Shown piece by piece: positions 1 through 61,432 of a DNA stretch of 64,000 bases; position 1 is the first letter of the stretch, and each line of letters begins with the position of its first letter. The DNA comes from Peromyscus leucopus (lineage: Eukaryota; Chordata; Mammalia; Rodentia; Cricetidae), in contig NC_051063.1 of NCBI RefSeq assembly GCF_004664715.2, forward strand, positions 73,548,518 through 73,612,517, read 5' to 3'. A program made the translations under genes and the position numbers. A model generated the notes under the pieces. The model was given only the letters and a program-made list of their open reading frames with translations, did no database searches and was not told where the DNA came from.

Positions 1-155
1 TCACTTCTCTGGTGATGGGATTACAGGTATGCAACATAAAGAATTAAAAAAAGCAACACTCGGGAGGCAGGGGCAGGATTGGTCTGCAAAGAGAGTTCCG
101 GGACGGCCAGTGCTACATAGAGAAATCCTGTCTCAAAAAAATTTTACATATATAT
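1..155 (+). repeat. B1 SINE fragments
   Basis: Positions 57-143 hold a degraded B1 3' half (actcgggaggcagg ... gagaaatcctgtctcaaaaa). Positions 1-37 (gggattacaggtatgcaac) look like a second, oppositely oriented fragment of the same family. Confidence 0.6.
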
Positions 156-209
156 ACACGTATGTATATGTATTTTATGGGTTATTGCTCAGAGTATTAT
201 TTTAAGGGC

Positions 210-405
210 TAAGAGAGGGCTTAGCAGTTGAGAGCACTTGTTACTCTTGCAGAGGACCCAGCTTCAGTTCCCAGCACCATAACAAATGTCTACACCTGCA
301 GTTCCAGAGGTTCTGACGTCCTCTTCTGGCCTCCACAGGCACTGCATGCATGGGGTGCAGACATACATGTAGACAAATCACCTATACACATAAAATAAAA
401 AATAA
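210..405 (+). repeat. B2/B3-type SINE
   Basis: A tRNA-like head (gcttagcagttgagagcact) is followed by the B2/B3 body (cctcttctggcctccacagg) and an A-rich tail with AATAAA-like motifs. Confidence 0.8.
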
Positions 406-429
406 TTTTTTTCAATTATTTGATTAATT

Positions 430-588
430 AATTGTGCATTGCCATTTTGCCTGTGTAAGGATGTCAGGTCCCCTGGAACTGTAGTTACAGACACTTGTGA
501 GCTGCCATGTAGATGCTGGGAATTGAACCCAAGTCCTCTAGAAGAGCAGTCAGTGCTCTTAACTGCTGAGCCAACTCTCCAGCCCCAT
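430..588 (-). repeat. B3-type SINE, reverse
   Basis: The reverse complement of the tRNA-like head ends at 'gctgagccaactctccagcc'. Together with the forward copy at 210-405 it forms a tail-to-tail inverted SINE pair. Confidence 0.8.
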
Positions 589-1092
589 AAAAATAATTCC
601 TAAGACACTATTTTAAGTACTTTTACTGATGAGCAAACTATGTTTGATGAATGTTTACTCCCTCCCAGGCTCCAAAAGCATCGACAGGGGCAGGACTGTC
701 TACCTCCTGATCATTAAGCCAGCCAGGACTGCAGGGCCTAGACCACCTGACGCCAACTTGGCAACGGCATTGGGAGCCAGCTTACAGGTCCTGGAGGCAC
801 ACAAGCTAGCTCCTACGCTGGTTTCTGTAGCTGTATACACTGAGCAAGGGAAGATGCCTCTCTGAACTTCTGCTCTCTCCACTGTCAAAAAAGCATCCAC
901 ACATTGTCTGTGGCATCATGGGAAGTCAGTGGATGGATGTAGCACAACTGCACCCTGGTGCCTCTCCCAAGAGCAGGACATGACCTGACCACCCCCCACC
1001 CTGGTCCCTGATGCAAAGACTGGTGTCTTGAAACCTCTGTTCACCTTGATCCACTTTCTTCTGTGGCTGTGATAAAACTCTCTGACCAAAAG

Positions 1093-1470
1093 TGTAGCTA
1101 GAGTTTTCCTGCCTGGCCCACAGTCAGGACAAATCTCTGTCACCCGCCAGTCCCACAGCCACTCAGACCCAACCAAGTAAACACAGAGACTTATATTGCT
1201 TACAAACTGTATGGCCGTGGCAGGCTTCTTGCTAACTGTTCTTACAACTTAAATTAATCCATTTCCATAAATCTATACCTTGCCACGTGGCTGGTGGCTT
1301 ACCGATGTCTTCACATGGTGCTTGTCATAGCGGTGGCTGGCAGTGTCTCCTTCTGCCTTCCTGTTCTTTCTTTTCTCCTCTCTGTTAGTCCCGCCTATAC
1401 TTCCTGCCTAGCCACTGGCCAATCAGTGTTTTATTTATTGACCAATCAGAGCAACAGATTTGACATACAG
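1093..1470 (-). mobile_element. LTR-like repeat, cricetid type (copy 1)
   Basis: It shares almost its full length with 9526-9918. On the minus strand it has U3-like CCAAT motifs (CTGATTGG twice), an AATAAAAC signal and a CTACA-3' end, the structure of a retroviral LTR. The copy lacks about 18 nt at its 5' terminus (minus sense). No internal retroviral sequence flanks it, so it is read as a solitary, inactive LTR. Confidence 0.6.
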
Positions 1471-1489
1471 GGGTAAGCAAAGATATGTG

Positions 1490-1860
1490 GCTTACACTCC
1501 AGGCCACGGTCCTTTGAGACATCAGGGCAGGAACTTAGATAGGAACTTGAAGCAGAAAGCATGGAAGAACATTGCTTGCTGGCTCAATGATGGGCTCATA
1601 CTTAGCTGGTCTTGTAATAAAACTCAGGGCCACCTGCCCATGTCAATCAACAAGACAATCCCCACAGACATGCCCACAGGCCAACAAGACAATCCCCCAC
1701 AGACATACCCACAGGCCAACAAGACAATCCCCCATAGACATGCCCACAAGCCAAACTGATTGGGCAATCTCTCAATTAAGATCCCTTTCCCAAATGACTC
1801 TAGACAGTTAACACCAGCTACAACACCATCTTTCTCAATTTCAGTTTTTACACCCAACAG
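1490..1860 (+). repeat. Old rodent interspersed repeat with internal tandem expansion
   Basis: Segments such as 'catcagggcaggaact' and 'caatctctcaattaagat' match the same family as 25260-25683 and 37320-37680. Between 1646 and 1753 a roughly 36-bp unit (ccaacaagacaatccccc... ) is present about three times. The family name was not determined. Confidence 0.55.
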
Positions 1861-2149
1861 TGACTGAGGAAAGAGCAAGAATTAACAGGGCAGAGTGGTT
1901 GGAGAGCAGGGAGTCTGGATTGTGGAGCAGTGGAGGAAGACGGAGCTGTGCACACAATCTGTCTTGTTTTCTTCTTCCAACAACCAAGAACACCTTCCCT
2001 GAGCTCCACATCAGCCAGGGGTCTAAGCTTACAGCGCCTGAGCTTCGACCTGAGGTTCCTTCAGACTTGGGGTTCCAAGACTTCACGTCCAGGTCCAATG
2101 AGTTGTTGGAAGAGAATGTGGTAGACACTACAAGCTAGACAGTCTATCG

Positions 2150-2230
2150 CAAGTTCATGGAACCTGGGTAGCTGCCCAAGTTCATGGAACCTGGGTAGCT
2201 GCACAAGTTCATGGAACCTGAGTAGCTGCC
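2150..2230. repeat. 27-bp tandem repeat, three copies
   Basis: The unit 'caagttcatggaacctgg' + 'gtagctgcc' occurs three times in a row with one or two substitutions per unit. Confidence 0.9.
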
Positions 2231-2239
2231 CAAGAAAAG

Positions 2240-3635
2240 GTACACCCACCTGCTCCTTCTTCCTTCCCCTGTGGAACCCAGTGAGAATCCAGCTATCTGA
2301 AAACTTGGTCACACACCTACCCTAAGCCTGGATCAGGCCAGCTTTTCTTTAAAGCTCCTGAGATGCCAATGTAGAAAGTCAGTCTTCAGTGACAAATGTC
2401 ACTGGGAATCGGACCAAGGGGATCACAGGTTAAGGGAGAAGGTTCTGGAGCTCAACGCCATGGCTTCCATTGTGTCAGCTACCTTTCCTCTTCGTGAGTG
2501 ACTTCAGGCTGGTCACTGCACTGCTCTGAGCCTCAATGCCCTCACGTGTCAAATGAGGATCCTAACATGACCGTCTCTTGATGTAAGGAGGCTGTAACTA
2601 CCTTCACAGCAGTCTCCGTGGCTGGTGGTGAAGAATGATGGTGGATGAGAAGAGACAAGGAGACTGGTGGATTCCTTAGCACGCATGTCTAGCTTACTTA
2701 CCTGGCCTACATAGAAAGCTGTCACTAGACAAAAGATGAACCCTTTTTAATTTAAACTGTAAAAAAAACATGCATGTGTTAGTGTTTGCTGCAATTGATC
2801 TTTGCTGGCTCTTGGCAGGGGCCCACACTGAGGCAACTGCTTCGCAAAGTTCTAAATAAAACAGGAAGGCCCCTCCCCTGGCTCTGCCCCACCTTCATCT
2901 CTATGGAAGCACCAGAAGGCCCATGAGTCCAGGCCAGCTGGGCCCCAGACACTGGACGACGCAGTGGGCAGACCTCCAGCTTAGCTCTCCCAAGGCCAGG
3001 CTGGGTGCCCTGGAAAGGCTGGCCCCTCTGATGTGTGCCTGCAGAAGACAGACACGATTGGCTTCAAGCACTGGCATCGAGCTTGGCATTTGAGCTCCTT
3101 TCATGCTTCTGCTAGGCTGGAAGTTGGGGAGCGTGGTGTACCCACCTGGGAGCCAGCTGTGTGGCCAAATGAGGCTCCAAAGAGAAGCCAGATCCATATA
3201 TGCCACAAGGTGACTTGTACAATTTCTCCAGGGATGTGGGAAAGCTGTTGCGTACACACGGTGATGTAAAGCTCCAAGCAAGTGAGAAGGTGATACGGTG
3301 TGAGGACTCTCAAGCCATATGAGCACTCACATATTGGCAGTGTCTAAGCCTCAACTGGCCATTCCTTTCCTGGTTTCACGGAACTAGGTAATAATTATAG
3401 TGAGGAGACAGGTAGGTGTGGGGTTGAACCTGGCCCTGCCTCTTTCCAGGTCTTTGTGCTTCCATTTCCACTCCCAATAAGTGAATCCTTGGCACATGTT
3501 AATGTTCACTCTCCACACACTCAGAAGGGACAACAGATTAACGATGATGGATCTGGTTATGACGAGCACACTCACGTTTCTATGCCTCCTGCAGTATTCA
3601 CCGCCTATTCAGACCCCAGGAGTTGTCCATGTAAC
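2240..3635. other. Intergenic, nothing recognised
   Basis: No coding pattern, RNA gene or clear repeat was seen. Open frames here are short and lack any family signature. Confidence 0.5.
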
Positions 3636-3839
3636 TGTGAGTTAAATTATCAACTTGACAGTCCAGAAAAAAACCACCTGGGAATTTAAAAGGTCTGAAT
3701 GAGGAAGTGTCAAGACGGGGCTAGCCAGCAGCACGTCTGTGTGGGGTGGCCCTGACTGTATTGATTGACAAAGGACAACCCAGTTCATCGTGGGTGGCTT
3801 CATTCCCTGAGCTTGGGTTCTGGATTGTATAAGAAAAGG

Positions 3840-4440
3840 AAACCCAAACCCAGAAAGACAGTCCTGGTATGTACTCACTCATAAGTGGATTCTAGATATA
3901 AAATAAAGATCAGACCACAACCCATAGAACCATGGAGGCTATATATATAGCATGGAGGTCCCTAGGATGACTGTGGCTTATAATAAATTTCGGTTTTACT
4001 CAATTATTGAAAAAAAAATAGCCAAATGAATGGAAACACATGAACTATGAACCAAAGGCTGAGGGGCCCCCAGCTGGATCAGGCCCTCTGAATAGGTGTG
4101 ACAGTTGATTGGCTTGATCAGTTTGGGAGGCAACTAGGCCGTGGGACCAAGTCCTGTGCTCATTGCATGAGTTGGCTGTTTGAAACCTGGAGCTTATTCA
4201 GGGACACTTGGCTCAGTCTGGGAGGAAGGGACTGGACCTGCCTGGACTGAGTCTACCAGGTTGATCGCAGTCCTCGGGGGAGGATTTGCCCTGGAGGAGG
4301 TGGGAATGGGGGGTGGGCTGGGGGGAAGGGGAGGGGGTCGGAGGGGGGAGAATAGGGGAACCTGTGGCTGATATGTAGAACTGAATGGTATTGTAAAATA
4401 AAATAAATAAAATTTAAAAAAAAAAAAGAAAGGAAAGGAA
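3840..4440 (+). mobile_element. LINE-1 3' end, 5'-truncated
   Basis: It contains the end of L1 ORF2 and the 3' UTR motif 'tatgtactcactcataagt', the G-rich polypurine tract typical of rodent L1 3' UTRs (4300-4360), and an AAAATAAAATAAATAAAA tail. It is far too short to be active. Confidence 0.8.
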
Positions 4441-4476
4441 CTGAGCACTAGCATTCATGCATTCCCCTCTGCTCTT

Positions 4477-4634
4477 CTGTTTTGTTTCTGTTTTTCAAGG
4501 CAGCATTTCTCTGTTACAGCTCTGGCTGTCCTAGAACTTGCTTTGTAGACCAGGCTGGCCTCACACTCACAAAGATCTGTCTGCCTCTGCCTCCCCAGTG
4601 CTGGGATTAAAGGCGTGCACCACCACACCCGGCT
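4477..4634 (-). repeat. B1 SINE, reverse
   Basis: Reverse B1 from the T-rich tail through 'aggctggcctcacactcac' to 'accaccacacccggc'. Flanks share 'ccctctgctctt' / 'ccctctctgctctt', consistent with a target-site duplication. Confidence 0.9.
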
Positions 4635-4772
4635 CCCTCTCTGCTCTTGACTGTGGATGTGACCAGTTGCTAAAATTACCTTGGCTGTCTTCAGTCCCAT
4701 TAATAACTATTAACCACCCACTTCTGTATCTGACCTAAAATTCTTTTGGCTACCTGGTACAATCTTTAAAAA

Positions 4773-4799
4773 ATTAATTAATTAATTAATTAATTAATA
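4773..4799. repeat. (TTAA)n simple repeat
   Basis: Seven tandem TTAA-type units, AT-rich and self-complementary. Confidence 0.9.
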
Positions 4800-4916
4800 T
4801 ATCACTAGCTTCCACCAACCCAAAATTTAAGAATGTCATTTGAGGCCAACAGCAGAGACCCCCTGTTGCCTATACCCCACCCCAACTAACACACAGACAC
4901 AATGTATTTGCAACAG

Positions 4917-5095
4917 CATTGATTTATGACCTCTTTTGTTCTGTGACCATTAAGAACTCAGATAAATGTGTCCATGATGGAATATACGATTTGGGGCAAA
5001 CCAAATCCAAACTCCCAGGCTATGGTCACCCATATTTGGCTCAGAATAAACTGTCATTTACTCCTTTTGGACCAAGAGCTCTGTTTTGCTACAAG
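4917..5095 (+). repeat. LTR-derived fragment (R/U5-like)
   Basis: The block 'cccaggctatggtcaccc' followed by 'cagaataaactgtc' is shared, with substitutions, with 60820-60950. The AATAAA signal in a shared block suggests an old LTR end; no family name is assigned. Confidence 0.4.
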
Positions 5096-5289
5096 CTTGT
5101 CCATAGATGTGGATCTTGTCTGTCTGCACAAGGCCTGTGGCTCTGTCTTGGGAAAGGCTGCTTGGGCTCAGAAAGGATGTCCTGAAGTAAACTGCAGAAC
5201 AGAACTCGGGTACCGTGACCTCCCCTGACCCACAGCTTCCTGAATCTCTAAGCACCTTTGACCTTGTTGCTTCTCTCCCCAAGGGTGGG

Positions 5290-6940
5290 TTAAGGTTTCT
5301 TCTTGATTTCTTGAAAGTTCCTTAATTTGAGTAAGAACACTGCAGGGACTCCACCCAGGGGTGCAATAGCCAAACTGGGAAGATTAACCACGAAAAGACG
5401 TGACAAAGACTAGCGTCCTCCCCACACCCAACAGCACTTTTCACCTGCTCCTCTCAGGCAGACAGCCTGGGAGATCCCATTCACGGGATGCACAAGGCCA
5501 GGGCTGTGGGCTCTAGGCAAGGGGCCACCGGAGGACTGGTCCGCTCCTGGAGGCAGATGGTGGAAAGACAAGAGGGTCTGCTGTGCAGAGGGCAGAGAAC
5601 AGCATGCTTTGGGTCAGAATATTAGAGAAATAACAGCCTGTTAGAAGTTACGGACCTGGTAACAACAGCATGGACTCACCCTGGAAGGAACAGCTGGGAA
5701 GACAGCAGGGGTCCTGGGGAGATGTTAAGGCCTGTTTGGAGGGCCTAAAGTCTTAGCAGTGTTTACCTGTACTCCCAAACACCTGTGCCAGAGGGGCCTG
5801 AACTAGCACTGTCCATACTGTCCCTCTTTTCTATACATGCCCACAAAACCACATCCAACACCCACCAGTGACCAGCAGGGTAGCCTTGGACAAGCTACTT
5901 CTTGCTGGTTGTCATTTCTACACCTATAAAACGGGGAAGCAGCAGCCCCTATTGTTAGTTACTGGGGGGCTAACAGAGGTGTGTGCAATGCCCACACTGT
6001 GTTGGCACAGACATCCTTGGCCATGGCATGAGGATTTCCCACCCATTGCTCTAGGTATAATCTGTTGTGTCCCCAGACAGATCCATTCCCTTTTACTATT
6101 TCCTCTCTCCCAGTTTTTCAGTGTGAGTGGCATGAACCTCCCTTAGGTTAAGGTAACAATGACTTCCCCCCACCACAAACCACCAGCATGTCCACTACCC
6201 TACTGTAGCCCCTTAGCCCCCAGACCTTCCAAGGAACACCTTCCCGATACATCTAAGGATGAACCTGAAAGATCCCTTCCCCCTTAAGAACATAGAACAC
6301 ATGCTAAGAACCTAAACACTGTCTGGATCCTTTCTGACAGGCCTACATCACCTAAGTAGAGAGCAGAAGGCTGGACTGGGATGCAAGGACCACAGGATAC
6401 CACAGATGCGAGCGAGGACCAGATTTGATGTATACTTTGCTTAACATCAAAGACCCTGCTATCTGGCCTTCCACAGCCTCTCCAGGTACAAAACTGGACC
6501 TTGCTGGAGAGAGAAAACTCAGTCAGGACAAAGAAACTTCTCTCCAGTGCCAGGACCATCTCGTGGGTATTGCTAATTACTCGACTTTGGACAACACCTC
6601 TCACACACACACCATGTATTCTCCTCATGGGGACCGAGGTATGTGTACAAGTCAAAGCAAAGTCGTGCAATGGTTTTCTTGAGTCCCGCTGTCCAGACTC
6701 TTACTGTAAAGCTTTCCCAGAAAGAAAGGAACCCTGCTGCTGTGGAGGCTCGAGCTGTGGGAAAGCAGGCTGAGGGAGCCCTCTCTAAATTCCGGAGGAT
6801 GGAGTGCTTGCTCTTATTTTGGACCCAGGATAAGTATTTGCAGAAGCTTGTGCATTCTGCACACTTAGATCAGGCCATTCCCGTGCACTAGTCTAAAAAA
6901 AACTGGCTGGCTTTCAGGAGCCCTGACTGACTAGAGAGCA
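5290..6940. other. Intergenic, nothing recognised
   Basis: No gene, tandem array or clear SINE was identified. Open frames are short and do not match known families. Confidence 0.45.
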
Positions 6941-6943
6941 CAT

Positions 6944-7012
6944 GGCTTGCATCTGTCCTGTCCTGCTCTGGCTGTCCTCCACACTTGACCCACAGCAGGA
7001 CAGATGCAAGGC
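6944..7012. repeat. Inverted repeat, 17-bp arms
   Basis: Arm 6944-6960 (ggcttgcatctgtcctg) pairs with 6996-7012 (caggacagatgcaaggc) with one mismatch and a 35-nt loop. It lies about 300 nt beyond the HTRA1 cleavage site in the direction of transcription. Confidence 0.9.
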
Positions 7013-7317
7013 CTTTTGGCACAGAGCAGAGGTTCCCCAGGGAGATCGTTGTTGACTGACTGCATGATGTATGAGATCGACAGATTCTCCTTAATTTAAC
7101 CAGCTCCAGATTAAAGTAAAACTGTCCGTTCAGTGAGCCAAGGTGGCCAAATAGGGTTGTATGACGCTGGCAAATCCCAAGGGGAGATATTGAAATAACT
7201 CGTGGGGCAGAAAGCTCAGCCCTGCATGCACAATGTGGCTGAATGAGGAGCCCACTGACATCAAGGCCATTTCAAAAGGACTGCAGCCAGACGGTAAAAG
7301 AAGCACACCGAAATCCA

Positions 7318-7846
7318 AGTATGAAGAAGTACTTTAATAGCTGAAACTCAAAGTCATTGTGCTCCTGGTTCCAGGATTCCTAAGAGGCATCTTTGGCCAT
7401 CTCAGAAGCCAGGGTCACCCACCTATGGTCTCAGGGCATCAACTTCCTCTGGGTGCTGACTTGGAGGAAAGTGTAAACACATCCAAGACCATGGCTGTGA
7501 GGACCTTCCTCTTACCTGTGCATCCAGTCAACTGCATTAGTTGGACAACTTGGGCTAAGGGAAGAGACAAATGTTGACTGCTTAAGCAGGAATAGCCCAA
7601 GCTTGTAAGGAAAAGCACGCTGCATACATAGCATTCAGAGGGTGGGGTCTGCCTGTGCACCTGCAACATTACATCTGTTTTGCCTGCAAACTACCAAGGA
7701 GGATTCTGTCGGCAGGGGCATTCCCTGAACAAGCAAAATGTTGGACAAAAAAGTCCTGGATGTCCTGCGTCACCAGCTCAGAGTCCTCATGCATCATCCA
7801 CTGGAGAGTTTTGAGGGGAACATGAAGTCATGGCTCCTGCCTCTGC
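7318..7846 (-). other. HTRA1: HTRA1 3' untranslated region
   Basis: The stretch between the TAG stop and the poly(A) signal is about 530 nt, similar in length to the human HTRA1 3' UTR. No SINE or tandem repeat was recognised inside it, in contrast to the repeat-rich flanks, which fits a retained exonic sequence. Confidence 0.75.
7333..7338 (-). terminator. HTRA1 poly(A) signal (ATTAAA)
   Basis: The plus-strand TTTAAT reads ATTAAA on the coding strand, the commonest variant of the canonical hexamer. It is followed by a GT/T-rich stretch (TCGGTGTGCTTCTTTTAC, 7313 downward) that can serve as the downstream element, so cleavage is expected near 7310-7320. Confidence 0.7.
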
Positions 7847-58581
<50,735 letters not shown>

Positions 58582-58700
58582 GGCGACTCCGACGGCTGCG
58601 GGCGGGACCAGAGCCGAAGAACCGCGCTGGGGACGGCGTGTCGGGGTCTTAGGGACAGCGGGTGTGAGTGCGCGCGGCCGTGCGGCCCAGCCCATTGGCC
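58582..58700 (-). other. HTRA1: HTRA1 5' untranslated region (inferred)
   Basis: GC-rich sequence directly upstream of the ATG. The reading frame of exon 1 stays open upstream to an ATG at 58695, but that segment does not resemble HTRA1 and precedes the signal peptide, so translation is placed at 58581. The true 5' end is not visible. Confidence 0.5.
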
Positions 58701-59217
58701 TAGCGGCGGTGACGAGGCGCCGGGGGGACGGGCACGGCTCCTAGGAGGGGGGCCGATCGGGGACCGCCCGCGGGGACGAGGCGGGGCAGCGCGCGACTCC
58801 ACCCTCTGGCCAGGCTCAGTTTCCCAATCTAGGCTTCAAAACCAAAGTAATAAATACTCAACAGAAAGAAACCTGCCCAGCCTCGTGCGATCGCCTGGGA
58901 AAGTTCCCGCAGGTCGTCCAGCGCGGAGGGCGGTCACATAGACCCCTTGTCACAGCTAGAATGGAGCAGTGGCCAGCATGGGGGACTGTGGCCGTGAATC
59001 TGACCCCCACCGTGGGAAGGCAGCGTCGGCGGCGGGGCTGGCAGAAACCCAGCGCCCAGACCTAGTTTTACGTAAGAAAAGCAAAAAGCCGAGGCAATTG
59101 ACAGCATAAACCTTCCTGACGCTTCTTTTTTTTTAAAGTTGTTTCCGTAGTGTGGGTTGGTAGCTGGAAGGATTGCCGGGAGCGTGCAGCAGCAGCCTGG
59201 CTTTGTACGGTTTGTAT

Positions 59218-59256
59218 TTTTGTTGTTGTTGTTGCTGTTTTGGTTGTTGTTGTTGT
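59218..59256. repeat. (GTT)n simple repeat
   Basis: Imperfect TTG/GTT triplets on the plus strand, about 640 nt upstream of the HTRA1 ATG. Confidence 0.9.
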
Positions 59257-59713
59257 TCATCCTGAGTTGTTAGAGAATGTGTCTTTACCACACAGAAGCG
59301 CTCAGCCCCCCGCCTGCAATCCCAACACTTGGGCAAATCAACCAGGTCCCTATCTCAAACAAAATTTTCGTCTCTGAGCTCTCACGTGAGGATCTCAGTG
59401 ACTTTCTTGGGATAGAGATGAGTCTAAGAATCATTTGGAAGAGCAACTGTGACCTTGGAAGGGGGGTCTCTATGCCTGGCGCACTTACAGGCCAACAATG
59501 AACACATAAATCTTGTATTGGAAGCCCAGAGAATTAAGCGATTTGGGCACGTCCCACCTGAATTACCCTCTTGCCCACTCCAACACACCCCCAAGACTGG
59601 TGGGTGGAGTGCTGTTGACCTTGGGGAAAGGAGGAGTCACTGATTCAGCTGATAAAGCTCTAATCTACATCTGGGTTGTTCTCTTGTGCACAATTCCTTT
59701 TCTAGTAAGAATA

Positions 59714-59716
<3 letters not shown>

Positions 59717-59747
<31 letters not shown>
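59717..59747. repeat. Poly(A) run
   Basis: Thirty-one consecutive A. The sequence before it is not a recognised SINE or LINE. Confidence 0.97.
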
Positions 59748-59749
<2 letters not shown>

Positions 59750-60286
59750 CAGATGCAACTCCGCTCAAAGCATGTCCCCCGCCCCCCATATTAAGTCTCA
59801 ACTGTGACCAGGTCCCAGAGGGTCCCTCCCACCAAGGGGCAGCAGAAAGGCGCCTCCCATGAGAAATACTTTAGTGTCCCAGCTGGAATCCTCAGACCCT
59901 ACAAGACCCTACAACATAAAGAGCCGATCAGCAAACTCTGTTCCATCCCAGTAAGCTGATGACATAAAAAAAAGATGTGGTGATAAATAGCGAAACTCCT
60001 CTTGGTTCAACTCCCTATTTTTCAGGTAAGATTGAAGACTTGAAAGGCTAAATGATTCCCCCAGGGACTCAATCATGCCCCGAGTTCCGAACAAAGAAGC
60101 CAGAAACCTTCCGATCTTGTATGTGCCTGCCAGTCCCACCTGACCCCACTGAGTCAAAACACAGTGTGGGGCCAGCGAGGCTGCTCACCATAAAGGTGCT
60201 TTGCCACCAGGCATGACGGGCTGACTTCAATCCTTGGGACCCATGTGGTGGAAGATGAGAAATGATTACTAAAAGCTGTCCTCTGA

Positions 60287-60445
60287 AGCCCAGCAGTGGT
60301 ACCACACACCTTTAATCCCAGCACTCAGGAGGCAGAGGCAGGCAGATCTCTGAGTTTGATGCCGGCCTAGTCTACAAAGTGAGTTCCAGGACAGCCAAGA
60401 CTATTACACAAAGAAATCCTGTCTCAAAAAACTATTTAAAAAAAG
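60287..60445 (+). repeat. B1 SINE nested in older SINE
   Basis: 'cctttaatcccagcactcag' through 'aatcctgtctcaaaaaact'. Its flanks aaagctgtcctctga (60272-60286) and aaagttgtcctctga (60446-60460) are a 15-bp target-site duplication with one mismatch. Confidence 0.92.
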
Positions 60446-60482
60446 AAAGTTGTCCTCTGATTTCCACATTTGTGCTGTGACC

Positions 60483-60484
<2 letters not shown>

Positions 60485-60526
<42 letters not shown>
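60485..60526. repeat. (GT)20 microsatellite
   Basis: Perfect dinucleotide run forming the tail of the interrupted SINE. Confidence 0.97.
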
Positions 60527-60527
<1 letters not shown>

Positions 60528-60719
60528 TGACACAGTGCCTGCCCTTCCTGCCCTCCACATGGTTTGATGTGACCTGAAGAATTGCTTGAGGGATTTGGGT
60601 CTGTAAAAGAGAATTCTGGAAAGAAGCTGTGCCTGCAAAGGCTGATTGATTAGAACTTAACTAATATGGAGAGGTTGGAATGTTGCAGGTCCAGAGCCTA
60701 ATTACAGTTTATCTTGGGC

Positions 60720-60960
60720 TAGCTTGAGCCACCTAAATAGCCACCCCTTGCCCATCTCTATGTCAGATAAAAACTCTTTGGAAAGTACTCACTTGACAAA
60801 ACCCGATTTTTTACCAATCAAAGAGCTAAGAATATGTCGGAACATGGAATCTGAGGTGAACAACATCTGTGTTCCCAGGCTGTGACCACTCATGTTTGCC
60901 TCCAGAATAAACCGTCTCTTACCCTCTTTGAGGTGAGAGTTGTGTTTTTGCATCAACAGT
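60720..60960 (+). repeat. LTR-derived fragment
   Basis: 'cccaggctgtgaccactcat' and 'ccagaataaaccgtctctta' align with 4990-5070. Likely an old ERV LTR 3' part. Confidence 0.4.
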
Positions 60961-61289
60961 TTGAACCACATTTCTGGCTCTTAATTCTGTGGCTCTAAGC
61001 ACACTGAGAACCTGGGGGATTTCGCCAGGAAAATGGCAGTGGCTACAAGTCTTCCTGAATGGCCAGCTTAGGCCCATCAACATTTGCATTTGCGACTCTC
61101 TCCTTGGGCTGCACACTCATCCTTTACCCTGGTACACACAGTGCCCGCCATTCTGTCTCTGCCTCAGCCACTCTCTTGGTAACTAAGCCATCTCCTCCAA
61201 AGCTGACCTTGTCACTTCATAGTGGGCCCCACCTCTTAAGGATTCCATCTTCACCACACTGGACCGAACTTCTGGCTTGCACTCAAATC

Positions 61290-61432
61290 ACAACCAAGCC
61301 ACACGCCTTTAATCCCAGCACTCAGGAGGCAGAGGCAGGCAGATCTCTGAGTTCAAGGCCAGCCTAGTCTACATAGTAAGTTCTAGGACAGCCAGGGGGC
61401 TACACAGAGAAATCCTTTCCCGATAAACAAAA
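61290..61432 (+). repeat. B1 SINE
   Basis: 'cacgcctttaatcccagcac' through 'cacagagaaatcctttcccg'; 5' end slightly truncated. Confidence 0.9.

Larger units (their letters stand above)
3640..4735 (+). repeat. Old rodent repeat split by an L1 and a B1 insertion
   Basis: The segments 3640-3838 (ttaaattatcaacttgacag ... ggattgtataagaaaagg), 4441-4476 and 4635-4735 (ctctgctcttgactgtggat) look like consecutive pieces of one interspersed repeat family, also seen at 63180-63480. They are interrupted by the L1 at 3840-4440 and the B1 at 4477-4634. Confidence 0.55.
60175..60530 (+). repeat. B3/B4-type SINE interrupted by a B1
   Basis: The 5' part (60175-60286) has a tRNA-like head 'gcgaggctgctcaccataaa'. 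The 3' part (60446-60530) runs 'gttgtcctctgatttccaca' into a GT tail. A B1 sits between them. Confidence 0.75.

Noticed and set aside
58582..58695. N-terminally extended HTRA1 start at 58695
   Set aside because: The added 38 residues are basic and proline-rich, precede the signal peptide, and do not match known HTRA1; the ATG at 58581 restores the usual 480-residue length.
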